Assembly (NCBI RefSeq): GCF_015999305.1
Contig: NZ_JAEAGP010000001.1
Location: 434,001-498,000 of the forward strand
DNA: 64,000 bases
Source of the DNA: Erythrobacter sp. YJ-T3-07
GTDB taxonomy: Bacteria; Pseudomonadota; Alphaproteobacteria; Sphingomonadales; Sphingomonadaceae
Reading direction: 5' to 3'
A program made the translations under genes and the position numbers. This document shows, piece by piece, positions 54,809 through 62,669 of the stretch. Within the stretch, counting starts at the first letter, position 1, and every line of letters begins with the position of its first letter. The notes below the pieces were generated by a model that did no database searches, was not told the DNA's origin, and was given only the letters and a program-made list of their open reading frames with translations.

Positions 54809-55475
54809 CCGTGCCGTCCTGGCCGAAGCCAAGCGCCTGGAAATCCGCCGGGAGCGGGCTGGTCGCGGCGATATCCGTCTTGCCCTCGCGCTCGACCGTC
54901 AGCGCGCTGGCGTGGAGCATCGTGCGCGGTGCGCCCTGCTTGGTGCCGTAGACCGGGTCGCCGACCAGCGCGATGCCGATCCCGCTCGCCGCGTGGACGC
55001 GAATCTGGTGCGTGCGCCCGGTCGCGGGGCGAAACTCGACCAGAGCGCGGCCCTCGTGCGTTGCGACCACCCGCCATGCGGTGACCGAAGGCTTGCCCTT
55101 CTTCGCCGGGATCATCCGCCAGCCCTTTTCCGCGCTGCTGATCTTGGACAGCGCCAGCTCGATCACGCCTTCTTCCTGCGCAGGAATTCCCGCGAGGATG
55201 CCGTGATAGACCTTGGTCACCTGCTGCGCCTCGAATGCGGCAGAAAAGCGTTTGTGCGCCTTGGTATTGCGCGCGAGCAGCAGGCATCCGCTGGTGTCGG
55301 TATCGAGCCGGTGGACCGCGCTCGGCGGGCGCTGGAAGCCCAGTTTGAGCTGCTCCAGATAATCGTCAAGGCACGGCCCGCCCTTGCGCGGGCGGTCGAT
55401 CGACAGGCCTGCGGGCTTGTCGATCACCAGTGCCTCGCCGTCTTCGTAGAGGATCGGGATGGTCGTATCGGTCAT
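54798..55475 (-). CDS. RluA-family pseudouridine synthase
   Basis: A 225-residue RNA pseudouridine synthase. The catalytic Asp58 is in HRLDTDTSG, followed by NTKAHKRFSAAFEAQQVTKV and the C-terminal GRTHQIRVHAASGIGIALVG motif. It lacks an S4 domain, as in the RluA/TruC-like short form. The target could be rRNA or tRNA. Its stop lies within arfB, and the pabB-pabC gene ends beyond 55492, 16 bases upstream of its start, so the three run as one operon. Confidence 0.9.
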   Translation of the reverse strand: MTDTTIPILYEDGEALVIDKPAGLSIDRPRKGGPCLDDYLEQLKLGFQRPPSAVHRLDTDTSGCLLLARNTKAHKRFSAAFEAQQVTKVYHGILAGIPAQEEGVIELALSKISSAEKGWRMIPAKKGKPSVTAWRVVATHEGRALVEFRPATGRTHQIRVHAASGIGIALVGDPVYGTKQGAPRTMLHASALTVEREGKTDIAATSPLPADFQALGFGQDGTDAP

Positions 55476-55491
55476 GTGAAATTGGAGCTTT

Positions 55492-57300
55492 TTATATGAG
55501 TCTTGCGCGCATCAACCCGCGCACGGCGTTGCCGATCCAGAACCCGTTTTCGAGGTCGTCCAGCGTGAGTTCGGCCTCAACTGCGCGGCCTTCGGCAATC
55601 AGCGAATCGCGCAGCACGCCGGGCAGCAGCCCGAGCGCGAGCGGCGGGGTGATGAGCGTGCCTTCGCGCTCGACGAACACGCTGGTCCAGCTGCCTTCGG
55701 TAACCAGCCCGTCGTCCCGCACCAGCAGCGCCTCGTGCGCGTCCAGATCCTGCGCGGCGGCCAGCGCATCGGCGTAGAACCCGCGGTCGGTGGTCTTGTG
55801 GCGCAGCCGCCAGTCGCCGGGATCGACCGGCAGGGGCAGGGCGATGCAATCGAGCGGTTCGCTCGGCGTGACGGGCAGCGGCGAAACCTCGATCGCGGTC
55901 GTGCCGGAACGCGCGCAGACGAGCCGCACGCGCGCGGGATCGGCGAGGTCGAAGCACAGCGCCTGGATCTGGTTGCGCGCGGCGTGCCGGTCGAACGCGA
56001 AGCCCAGCTCGCTCGCGCTGGCGGAAATCCGCGCCAGATGCCCTTCGAGCAGGGGCACGCCTTCTTCGGGGTCGAACCGCATCGTCTCGATCAGGTCGAA
56101 GGCGGGCGCGCGCGATTCGGGGCTGCTGGCGCGCGCGAAGCCCGCCTTGATCTGCGCCTCGCGCCACTCGCCCAGCGAATCGCTGTCCGCGACGATCCCT
56201 GCGCCCACGCCCAGCACGGCGGTGCCGTGGCCATTCTCGGTCGGGGTCAGGCGCAGCGTGCGGATCGCGACGTTGAAGCTGGCGCTGCCATCGGCATCGA
56301 ACGCGCCGATCGCGCCGCAATAGGGCCCGCGCGCATCGCGCTCCAGCCGGTCGATGATCTCCATCGCGCGGATCTTGGGCGCGCCGGTGATCGATCCGCT
56401 AGGGAACAGCGCCGCGACGATCTGCGCAAGGCCCGTACCCGGCTTCATCTGCGCATGCACCGTGCTCACCATCTGGTGCACGGTGGGGAAGCTTTCGACC
56501 TTGAACGGCTCATCGACCCGTACCGATCCGGGCGCGGCGATGCGCGAGAGATCGTTGCGCATGAGGTCGACGATCATCAGGTTTTCGGCGCGGTCCTTCT
56601 CCGAGGCGGCCAGCTCTGTCGCCGCCGCCTCATCCGCCTGCGCATCCTCATGCCGGGGGCGGGTGCCCTTCATCGGGCGCGCGGTCAGGCCACCATCGGC
56701 CAGTTCGAAGAACAGTTCGGGCGAGAGACTGACCACCGCATGGCTGCCATCCCACACCACGCCGCCGTGCCCGGCGCTGGAGGCCTTGCGCAGGCTGGCA
56801 TAGAGCGCCAGCGGATCGCCGCGGAATGCGCCGGTCAGCGGCAGGGTGAGGTTCGCCTGATAGATGTCGCCCGCTGCGATATTCTCCTGCAACGCGGCGA
56901 AGCGCTCCTGCCATTCGCCGGGAGAGATTGCCGGGTCGAGCGGGCCCAGCGTGGCGGGGCCGGGCGCGCGCTGGGCCAGCCAGTCGCCGACCGCTTCCGC
57001 CGCGATTCTCTGTTCGGTGTCGAAGAGCCCCAGCCACACTAGCGGCCCTGCCGCCCCCGTGCGCGCGTCGGCCAGCGGCTGCAGCTTCGGCTCCAGCGCC
57101 AGCCCCGCCTCGTAGGCGAGGTAGCCTGCCAGCGTGCCGCCGCGTGTGCCTTGCGCGGCCTGTGCCGCCGCCAGCGTCGTTTCGACCTCATCCGGGCGCA
57201 GCGCGCGGAACACCTCGACCGGTCGCTCGAACAGGCGTGCGCCGCCATCATGCGCAGGGCGCGCATCGTCGAGCAGGATGAAGGGGTCCGCCGTTGCCAT
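55492..57300 (-). CDS. pabB: Aminodeoxychorismate synthase I fused to aminodeoxychorismate lyase
   Basis: A 602-residue fusion for p-aminobenzoate synthesis on the folate pathway. Residues 1 to about 375 are the chorismate-binding PabB part, with ARPMKGTRPR near 213, DLMRNDLSRIAAPGSV near 250 and FPSGSITGAPKIRAMEII near 307. From about 385 the protein is a class IV aminotransferase (PabC-like), with the PLP lysine in RLRHKTTDR and LVTEGSWTSVFV near 545. The fusion should thus perform both later steps; the glutaminase PabA is not in the window. ATG 57300 gives full length. Confidence 0.92.
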   Translation of the reverse strand: MATADPFILLDDARPAHDGGARLFERPVEVFRALRPDEVETTLAAAQAAQGTRGGTLAGYLAYEAGLALEPKLQPLADARTGAAGPLVWLGLFDTEQRIAAEAVGDWLAQRAPGPATLGPLDPAISPGEWQERFAALQENIAAGDIYQANLTLPLTGAFRGDPLALYASLRKASSAGHGGVVWDGSHAVVSLSPELFFELADGGLTARPMKGTRPRHEDAQADEAAATELAASEKDRAENLMIVDLMRNDLSRIAAPGSVRVDEPFKVESFPTVHQMVSTVHAQMKPGTGLAQIVAALFPSGSITGAPKIRAMEIIDRLERDARGPYCGAIGAFDADGSASFNVAIRTLRLTPTENGHGTAVLGVGAGIVADSDSLGEWREAQIKAGFARASSPESRAPAFDLIETMRFDPEEGVPLLEGHLARISASASELGFAFDRHAARNQIQALCFDLADPARVRLVCARSGTTAIEVSPLPVTPSEPLDCIALPLPVDPGDWRLRHKTTDRGFYADALAAAQDLDAHEALLVRDDGLVTEGSWTSVFVEREGTLITPPLALGLLPGVLRDSLIAEGRAVEAELTLDDLENGFWIGNAVRGLMRARLI

Positions 57301-57405
57301 TCGTGATCCGCTCTATCGAAGCGACCGCGAATTGGAACCACCTTGACGCTTCGCAGGTGCCCGGCGAAGACCGTCGAACGATTGTGAGAGAAGGGTGTCG
57401 GCGGC

Positions 57406-58980
57406 GTGAGCACGATTTTTCTGGGGCGCAACCAGGATGGTGAGGCGCAGGAGCTGCGGCTCGACCGCGCCAACCGCCACGGGCTGATCGCGGGCGCGAC
57501 CGGCACGGGCAAGACGGTGACGTTGCAGGGCCTGGCGGAAAGCTTCTCCGCTGCGGGCGTGCCGGTGTTCGTCGCGGACGTGAAGGGCGACCTTGCAGGG
57601 CTTGCGGTGCCGGGCTCGGCCAAGTTTAAGCACGCCGACAAGCTGGAGGGCCGTGCCGCCGAGCTGGGGATGGACGATTATGCCTATGCCGATTTCCCGG
57701 TGATCTTCTGGGACCTGTTCGGCGAGCAGGGGCACCCGGTGCGCACCACGATCTCCGAAATGGGGCCGTTGCTGCTCGCGCGCCTGCTCGATCTTAACGA
57801 AACGCAGGAGGGCGTGCTCCAGATCGTCTTCCGCCACGCGGACGATAATGGCCTGCTGCTGCTCGATTTCGAGGATCTGCGCAGCCTGCTCGCGTGGGCG
57901 GCGGACCATACCGACGAAGTCTCGGGCGAATATGGCCGTGTCACCAAGGCCTCCATCGGCGCGATCCAGCGCGCGCTGCTGACCTTCGAGAGCGAGGGGG
58001 CCGACAAATTCTTCGGCGAGCCTGCGCTGGAGGTGGACGACCTGTTCCGCGTCGATGCCAGCGGGCGCGGGTTCATCAGCATCCTTGCCGCCGACAAGCT
58101 GATGCGCAGCCCCAAGCTTTACGCGACCTACCTGTTCTGGCTGCTCGCCGAACTGTTCGAAACGCTGCCCGAGGTGGGCGACCCGGAAAAGCCCAAGCTC
58201 GTGTTCTTCTTCGACGAAGCGCACCTGCTGTTCGACGACACGCCCAAGGCGTTTCAGGACACCATCGAGACGGTCGTGCGCCTGATCCGCTCCAAGGGCG
58301 TCGGCGTGTTCTTCGTCACCCAGAACCCGATCGACATTCCCGATGCGGTGGGCGGACAGATCGGCAACCGCGTGCAGCACGCGCTGCGCGCCTTCACCCC
58401 GCGCGACCAGAAGGCGATCAAGGCGGCCGCCCAGACCTTCCGGATCAACGCCGATCTCGACGTGGCGCAGGCGATTACCGAGCTGAAGACGGGCGAGGCG
58501 CTTGTCTCCACGCTGGGCGAGGATGGCGCGCCTTCGGTCGTCCAGCGCACGCTGATCAAGCCGCCGCAGAGCCGCCTCGGTCCGCTGTCGGCGGGCGAGC
58601 GTGCGGTGATTCTCGGCGCGAGCCCGCAGGCGGGCAAGTACGATACGCCGGTGGATCGCGAGAGTGCGGCGGAAGTGATCGCGCAGAAGATGGTGGATGC
58701 CGCCGAGACCGCCGCCGAGGTCGAGGAGAAGGGCGAAGCCGAGGTGCGCAAGCGGGAGCGCAAGAGCACCAGTATCTGGGGCAAGGCGATCTCGCGCGGC
58801 ACCAAGGTTGCGGCGGGCTCTGCCGCAGGAATGGCCGCGCGCACCGTGCTGGGCAAGAAGTCGCGCGCCAATCCAATGGCCTCGGGCGTCACCTCGGCTG
58901 CGGGTTCGATCGCGACCGATCTGGCAGGGCCGGTGGTCGGCAGCTTCGTGCGCAACCTCGTCGGCGGGTTGATGCGTTAG
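57406..58980 (+). CDS. HerA-like ATPase, DUF853 family
   Basis: A 524-residue P-loop ATPase. Walker A is GATGTGKT at residues 30-37, Walker B KLVFFFDEAHLLFDD near 265-279, sensor-like FFVTQNPIDIPD near 304, and an arginine-finger region QIGNRVQHALRAFTPRDQ near 320. A low-complexity, Gly/Ala-rich tail follows residue 430. DUF853 proteins are relatives of HerA and FtsK translocases with no settled role. Start GTG 57406. It stands alone, with no NurA nuclease or Sir2 partner, so a defence role is not supported. Confidence 0.87.
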   Translation: MSTIFLGRNQDGEAQELRLDRANRHGLIAGATGTGKTVTLQGLAESFSAAGVPVFVADVKGDLAGLAVPGSAKFKHADKLEGRAAELGMDDYAYADFPVIFWDLFGEQGHPVRTTISEMGPLLLARLLDLNETQEGVLQIVFRHADDNGLLLLDFEDLRSLLAWAADHTDEVSGEYGRVTKASIGAIQRALLTFESEGADKFFGEPALEVDDLFRVDASGRGFISILAADKLMRSPKLYATYLFWLLAELFETLPEVGDPEKPKLVFFFDEAHLLFDDTPKAFQDTIETVVRLIRSKGVGVFFVTQNPIDIPDAVGGQIGNRVQHALRAFTPRDQKAIKAAAQTFRINADLDVAQAITELKTGEALVSTLGEDGAPSVVQRTLIKPPQSRLGPLSAGERAVILGASPQAGKYDTPVDRESAAEVIAQKMVDAAETAAEVEEKGEAEVRKRERKSTSIWGKAISRGTKVAAGSAAGMAARTVLGKKSRANPMASGVTSAAGSIATDLAGPVVGSFVRNLVGGLMR

Positions 58981-58996
58981 GTATCGCGGAACCCTA

Positions 58997-60442
58997 CTAA
59001 ACCACCAAAGGCAGCCGCATTTCGGCGCGCAGGCCGCCTTGCGTGCGGTTGGCCAGACGCAGTTCTCCGCCATGTTCGGCGAGGATTGCGCGGGTCAGCG
59101 TGAGGCCGAGCCCGGCGCCGCCGGTCCCGCGATTGCGGCTCGCCTCGCCCCGCCGGAACGGTTCGAGCATCGCGGCCATGTCTGCGGGTGGGATGCCTGG
59201 CCCTTCGTCCTCCACCGCGATCACCGCCGCAGCGCCCTCGCGGGTGAGCGAGACCTGCGCGGTGCCGCCGTAGCGCAGCGCATTCTCGATCAGGTTGCGC
59301 AGCGCGCGGCGCAGCCAGGTGACCTGCACCGGGGCGACGATCCGATCGGTGTGCGCGATGGCGACGGGCCGGTCCATATCCTCGAATTCCTCGACCACGC
59401 TTTCGACCAGCGCGGCAAGCTGGGTCGCCTCCGGAGGGTCTTTCGCGCGCCCGATGCGCGCGAGCGAGAGGATATCGTCGAGCGAGCGGCGCAGATCCTC
59501 GATCACTTCGGCCATGCGCGCGCGCTGGGTCTCGTCCGCAACCGATTCGATCCGCACGCGCAGCGCCGCGAGCGGCGTCTTGAGGTCGTGCCCGATCGCG
59601 CCGAGCATCACGTCCTTCTCGTCCAGCAGCGCGGCGATCCGGTGTTCGAGCAGGTTGTGCGCCGCGATCAGGCGGCTGACATCCTCCGGTCCACGTTCGG
59701 GGAGCGGTTCGCGCGCCTCGTGCGTGCGGGCGAAGCTTTCGACGCGCTCGGTCAGGCGGGCGAGCGGCTGGGTGATCCGGCGCAGCACCAGGTAGGTCGC
59801 GGCCAGCAGCACCAGGAACAGCAGCACGGTCTGCGCCGCGATCAGCCACAGCACGCCCGCTTCCAGCGGGGGGCGCAGTGCGCGGGCCACGATCCAGCGG
59901 GTCTCGCCCGGCAAGCGCAGCGCGGCGACCATCACCTCGCGCTGGTCGAGGCCATCGCTCCAGCGGGCGCGGAAGCGCGGAAAGTCCTGCGCCACCGATG
60001 CGATCAGCGGATCGTCCGCCACCGGGCGCATCGCGACCACGAGCTCCTCCGCAGCGACGCCTTGCCGTGCCAGTATCTCGCGCAACTGCGCCTCCTCGTC
60101 CGGTGCGCGCAGCTCGCCGGGAAGGAGTGGCGAAGCATCGGCAATCACGCCGGAGAGGCGCGGGGGAAGGCCGCGTCGTCGCTCACCGCTGCCGCGACTT
60201 ATCTCGAGTCGCGCGTCAGGCTCTGCGCGGCGCAGCGCGCGGCGGATGTCGCGCGGCGAATCGGTATCGCGGTTGACCATCCGCAGCAGGTGGAACGCGG
60301 CGGCATTGACGGTCGCCGCATCGCGCCGGTCCTGTGCCGCGCGGTACAGCAGCAGGCCCGAAACCGCCTGCCCGATCAGCAGGGTGACCGCGATCGCGAG
60401 CAGGCTCTGGCCCAGCAGGCTTTTCGGGAAGAAGCGCGCCAA
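58997..60442 (-). CDS. Sensor histidine kinase
   Basis: A 481-residue two-component sensor. Membrane spans lie at about residues 12-33 and 196-218, enclosing a periplasmic sensor of about 160 residues; a HAMP domain follows, then the phosphoacceptor His285 in AIGHDLKTPLAALR. The ATPase has an N box (RRALRNLIENALRYGG) and G boxes (VEDEGPGIPP, GAGLGLTLTRAI). It is 5 bases downstream of the response regulator and belongs to the EF-hand operon. The signal is unknown. Confidence 0.92.
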   Translation of the reverse strand: MARFFPKSLLGQSLLAIAVTLLIGQAVSGLLLYRAAQDRRDAATVNAAAFHLLRMVNRDTDSPRDIRRALRRAEPDARLEISRGSGERRRGLPPRLSGVIADASPLLPGELRAPDEEAQLREILARQGVAAEELVVAMRPVADDPLIASVAQDFPRFRARWSDGLDQREVMVAALRLPGETRWIVARALRPPLEAGVLWLIAAQTVLLFLVLLAATYLVLRRITQPLARLTERVESFARTHEAREPLPERGPEDVSRLIAAHNLLEHRIAALLDEKDVMLGAIGHDLKTPLAALRVRIESVADETQRARMAEVIEDLRRSLDDILSLARIGRAKDPPEATQLAALVESVVEEFEDMDRPVAIAHTDRIVAPVQVTWLRRALRNLIENALRYGGTAQVSLTREGAAAVIAVEDEGPGIPPADMAAMLEPFRRGEASRNRGTGGAGLGLTLTRAILAEHGGELRLANRTQGGLRAEMRLPLVV

Positions 60443-60447
60443 TGGTT

Positions 60448-61191
60448 TCAGCCCGGCACCCGGGTGACATCGGCGGCGAAGCGATAGCCTCCGCCGCGCA
60501 CGGTCTGGATGAAATGCGGGTTCTTGCTGTCGTCCTCGATCTTGCGGCGCAGGCGCGAAACCTGGTTGTCGACCGCTCGATCGAACAGGTGCGCCTCGCG
60601 CCCCTGCACCATGTCGAGCAGGCGATCACGGTCGAGCACCGCGCGCGGGTGGTCGAGGAAGGCGCGCAGCATGCGGAATTCTGCGGTCGAGATCGGGATC
60701 ACCGCGCCCTCGGGATCGGTCAGCCGCTGCTTGAGCGGATCGAGCCGCCAGCCTTCGAAGAGGTAATGCGCGTCCTCGCTCTCGTCACCGGCAGCGGCGC
60801 GGCCCGCGCGGCGCAGGACCGAGCGGATGCGCGCGACCAGCTCGCGCGGCTCGAAAGGCTTGGTCACGTAATCGTCCGCGCCGATTTCCAGCCCGACGAT
60901 CCGGTCGGTCGCCTCGCCCATCGCGGTCAGCAGGATGGTGGGGAGGTTCTGCGTTTCGATCAGGTGGCGGGTCAGCGAGAGGCCGTCCTCGCCCGGCATC
61001 ATGATGTCGACTAGCGCGAGGTCGGCCTTCTTCTCGCGCAAAATGCTGCGCGCGCTCGCCGCGCTGTCCGCCTCCAGCACCACGAACCCCTGACCGACGA
61101 GGTAGTCGACCAAGGGTTCGCGCAAGGTGCGCTCGTCGTCGACGAGCAGGATGGTGACGGCCGTGTCGGCTGCGTGCGCGGCCATCGTCAT
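60448..61191 (-). CDS. OmpR-family response regulator
   Basis: A 247-residue DNA-binding regulator paired with the kinase that follows. The receiver domain has the acidic pair in LLVDDERTLREP, phosphoacceptor Asp62 in ALVDIMMPGEDGL, and the lysine in YVTKPFEPRELV. The C-terminal winged helix ends with FDRAVDNQVSRLRRKIEDD and RGGGYRF. ATG 61191 is used; the EF-hand gene ends 4 bases upstream, so the order EF-hand, regulator, kinase is one transcript. Confidence 0.93.
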   Translation of the reverse strand: MTMAAHAADTAVTILLVDDERTLREPLVDYLVGQGFVVLEADSAASARSILREKKADLALVDIMMPGEDGLSLTRHLIETQNLPTILLTAMGEATDRIVGLEIGADDYVTKPFEPRELVARIRSVLRRAGRAAAGDESEDAHYLFEGWRLDPLKQRLTDPEGAVIPISTAEFRMLRAFLDHPRAVLDRDRLLDMVQGREAHLFDRAVDNQVSRLRRKIEDDSKNPHFIQTVRGGGYRFAADVTRVPG

Positions 61192-61195
61192 AGGG

Positions 61196-61786
61196 TTACT
61201 GGCCCGCACGCTCGGCGCGGCGCGCTTCGCGGCGCTCGGCCATCTGGGCGCGCATCGCTTCGTGAGCGGCCTTGCGTTCGGCCTGGGTCACGGTGCCGTC
61301 GCTGTTCGCATCGGCGCGGTCGAACCGGGCCAGCGCATGGGCCTGGAACTCCTGCAGCGTCAGGCGACCATCGCCATTGGTGTCGGCCTTGGCCATCATG
61401 CCGCCGCCGCGATGCTTGCCGCGCATCCCGCGGTGATGCTTGCCGCGTGCCCGACGTTCGCCGGCTTCGGCGCTTTGCCCGCGTTCGGCCATGCGCTCGG
61501 CGCGCCGTTCCTGCCGGGCTTCACGCGCGGCTTCGCGTTCGGCCTTGCTGATTGCGCCGTTGCCGTCGGTGTCGAGGCGGGCGATCCGCTGTTTGCGGCG
61601 CAGCTCACGGTCGGCGAGATCGAGCACGCCGTCCTTGTTCAGGTCCATCTTCTGGAAGCGCTCGGCAGCCTTCTGGGAGACTTCGGTACGGGTCATCGGG
61701 CCGGGGTTGCGGTCGCCGGGTTGGGCCAGCGCGGCGGTGCCTGCCAGCAGCGAAATGCCTGCGAGGGCGAGAATGGGGGTTTTCAT
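61196..61786 (-). CDS. Exported four-EF-hand calcium-binding protein
   Basis: A 196-residue protein with a signal peptide ending at TAALAQ (about residue 22). Four EF-hand loops are present: DLNKDGVLDLADRE, DTDGNGAISKAERE, DTNGDGRLTLQEFQ and DANSDGTVTQAERK. The first two and last two are paired around an Arg/Glu/His-rich linker (RRARGKHHRGMRGKHRGGG). It should bind calcium in the periplasm. AGGAG lies 8 bases before ATG 61786. Being the first gene before a two-component system suggests it senses, buffers or is controlled with calcium; that is inference. Confidence 0.88.
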   Translation of the reverse strand: MKTPILALAGISLLAGTAALAQPGDRNPGPMTRTEVSQKAAERFQKMDLNKDGVLDLADRELRRKQRIARLDTDGNGAISKAEREAAREARQERRAERMAERGQSAEAGERRARGKHHRGMRGKHRGGGMMAKADTNGDGRLTLQEFQAHALARFDRADANSDGTVTQAERKAAHEAMRAQMAERREARRAERAGQ

Positions 61787-61809
61787 CTGGGGTGCTCCTG
61801 TTGGTGGAA

Positions 61810-61870
61810 GAGCTGCGAGACGGGCAGGGGGAGGGGGGGGGGGGGAGATCGAAAACCCGCCTCGCAGCTC
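61810..61870. promoter_or_regulatory. Strong hairpin with 13-G tract in the EF-hand leader
   Basis: GAGCTGCGAG (61810-61819) and CTCGCAGCTC (61861-61870) are perfect complements, extended inward by CGGG/CCCG with one mismatch. The loop holds an uninterrupted run of 13 G at 61833-61845 (C on the transcribed strand) and a second G5 run beside it. It ends 23 bases before the EF-hand start codon, directly upstream of the ribosome site. The run may be slippery or misassembled. Upstream, 61871-62014 has no gene or clear promoter. Confidence 0.7.
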
Positions 61871-62014
61871 ATGACACCTCTTCTACCCGCGCATTGTCGC
61901 GCCGGTTTGCCACGAACCGGCCGCTTTGTAACGAATTGTCGCAGAATCAGTGCCCCGTTCACCCGGGTGCAATGGAGCGGGGCAGGGGCGAGGGCACCGC
62001 TCTTGCAGGCGCGC

Positions 62015-62206
62015 TCAGCGCGGGCGGTGCAGCCTGCCTTCGCCAGGAGTGATGAACAGCGCACCCGCCTCTGCCACGACATCGGCGGCGGTGCGCTGCG
62101 CATAATCCTCGTACCAGTCCGTCCCGATGAAGGGCGGCTACGCCAGTACAGTCGCCCCCAGGCCGAGATGGACCGGGTTTTCGGACAGGTTTCGTGCCCT
62201 AGCCAT
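62015..62206 (-). pseudogene. Decayed cupin-domain gene
   Basis: A minus-strand frame from ATG 62206 to TGA at 62015-62017, broken by TAG at 62138-62140. The N-terminal part reads ARARNLSENPVHLGLGATVL, then after the stop PPFIGTDWYEDYAQRTAADV, then ALFITPGEGRLHRPR. From memory, sphingomonad cupin proteins of about 130 residues start ENPVHLGLGA...WYE.YA and end ..FITPG.GTEHRPR. Here the central barrel is missing, so an internal deletion plus a nonsense mutation seem to have inactivated it. The ATG overlaps the VOC gene stop. Confidence 0.6.
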
Positions 62207-62597
62207 CTGCTGGGGTCATGCAGAAGGCATTGAGCTTGTTGCCGTCGCGGTCACGGAAATAGGAGGCGTAGAACACCAGCCCGTTCTCGTCCGCATCGCC
62301 GCGCGGTCCGGGCGCGCCCTCGTCGGTGCCGCCATTGGCCAGCGCGATTTCGTGCAGGCGGTGGACCTGTTGCTTATCCTTCGCCTCGAACGCGACCATC
62401 GTGCCGTTGCCGACGGTCGCTTCGTTGCCGTCGAAAGGCTTGGTTAGCGCGACACCTGCCGCGCCGCCGGGTTCACCCCAGGCGATGTACATGTCGAAGT
62501 CCATCATCCGGCCGACGCCCATCTCCTTCGCGATGGCATCGTAGAAGGGCGCATTGCCCTGCAGGTCGTTGGTGCCCAGCGTGACGTAACCGATCAT
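62199..62597 (-). CDS. VOC-family protein (glyoxalase/dioxygenase fold)
   Basis: A 132-residue protein of the vicinal oxygen chelate superfamily. MIGYVTLGTNDLQGNAPFYD and the C-terminal YASYFRDRDGNKLNAFCM give the two paired beta-alpha modules. Metal ligands are uncertain: the usual first histidine is replaced near YVTLGTND, so it may be a non-catalytic or ligand-binding member. It lies 72 bases beyond the aminopeptidase stop on the same strand, and the decayed cupin overlaps its end. Confidence 0.85.
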   Translation of the reverse strand: MIGYVTLGTNDLQGNAPFYDAIAKEMGVGRMMDFDMYIAWGEPGGAAGVALTKPFDGNEATVGNGTMVAFEAKDKQQVHRLHEIALANGGTDEGAPGPRGDADENGLVFYASYFRDRDGNKLNAFCMTPADG

Positions 62598-62669
62598 CGT
62601 CCTGTCTCCCGAGTAGCGACCCTCAGGACTGGAACATTGCGGGAACGCAGGCCGATTCGCAAGCCGCCT

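Noticed and set aside
57406..58980. HerA-like ATPase as part of an antiphage system
   Set aside because: No NurA, Sir2, DUF4297 or other defence partner nearby, and it belongs to the housekeeping-distributed DUF853 branch.
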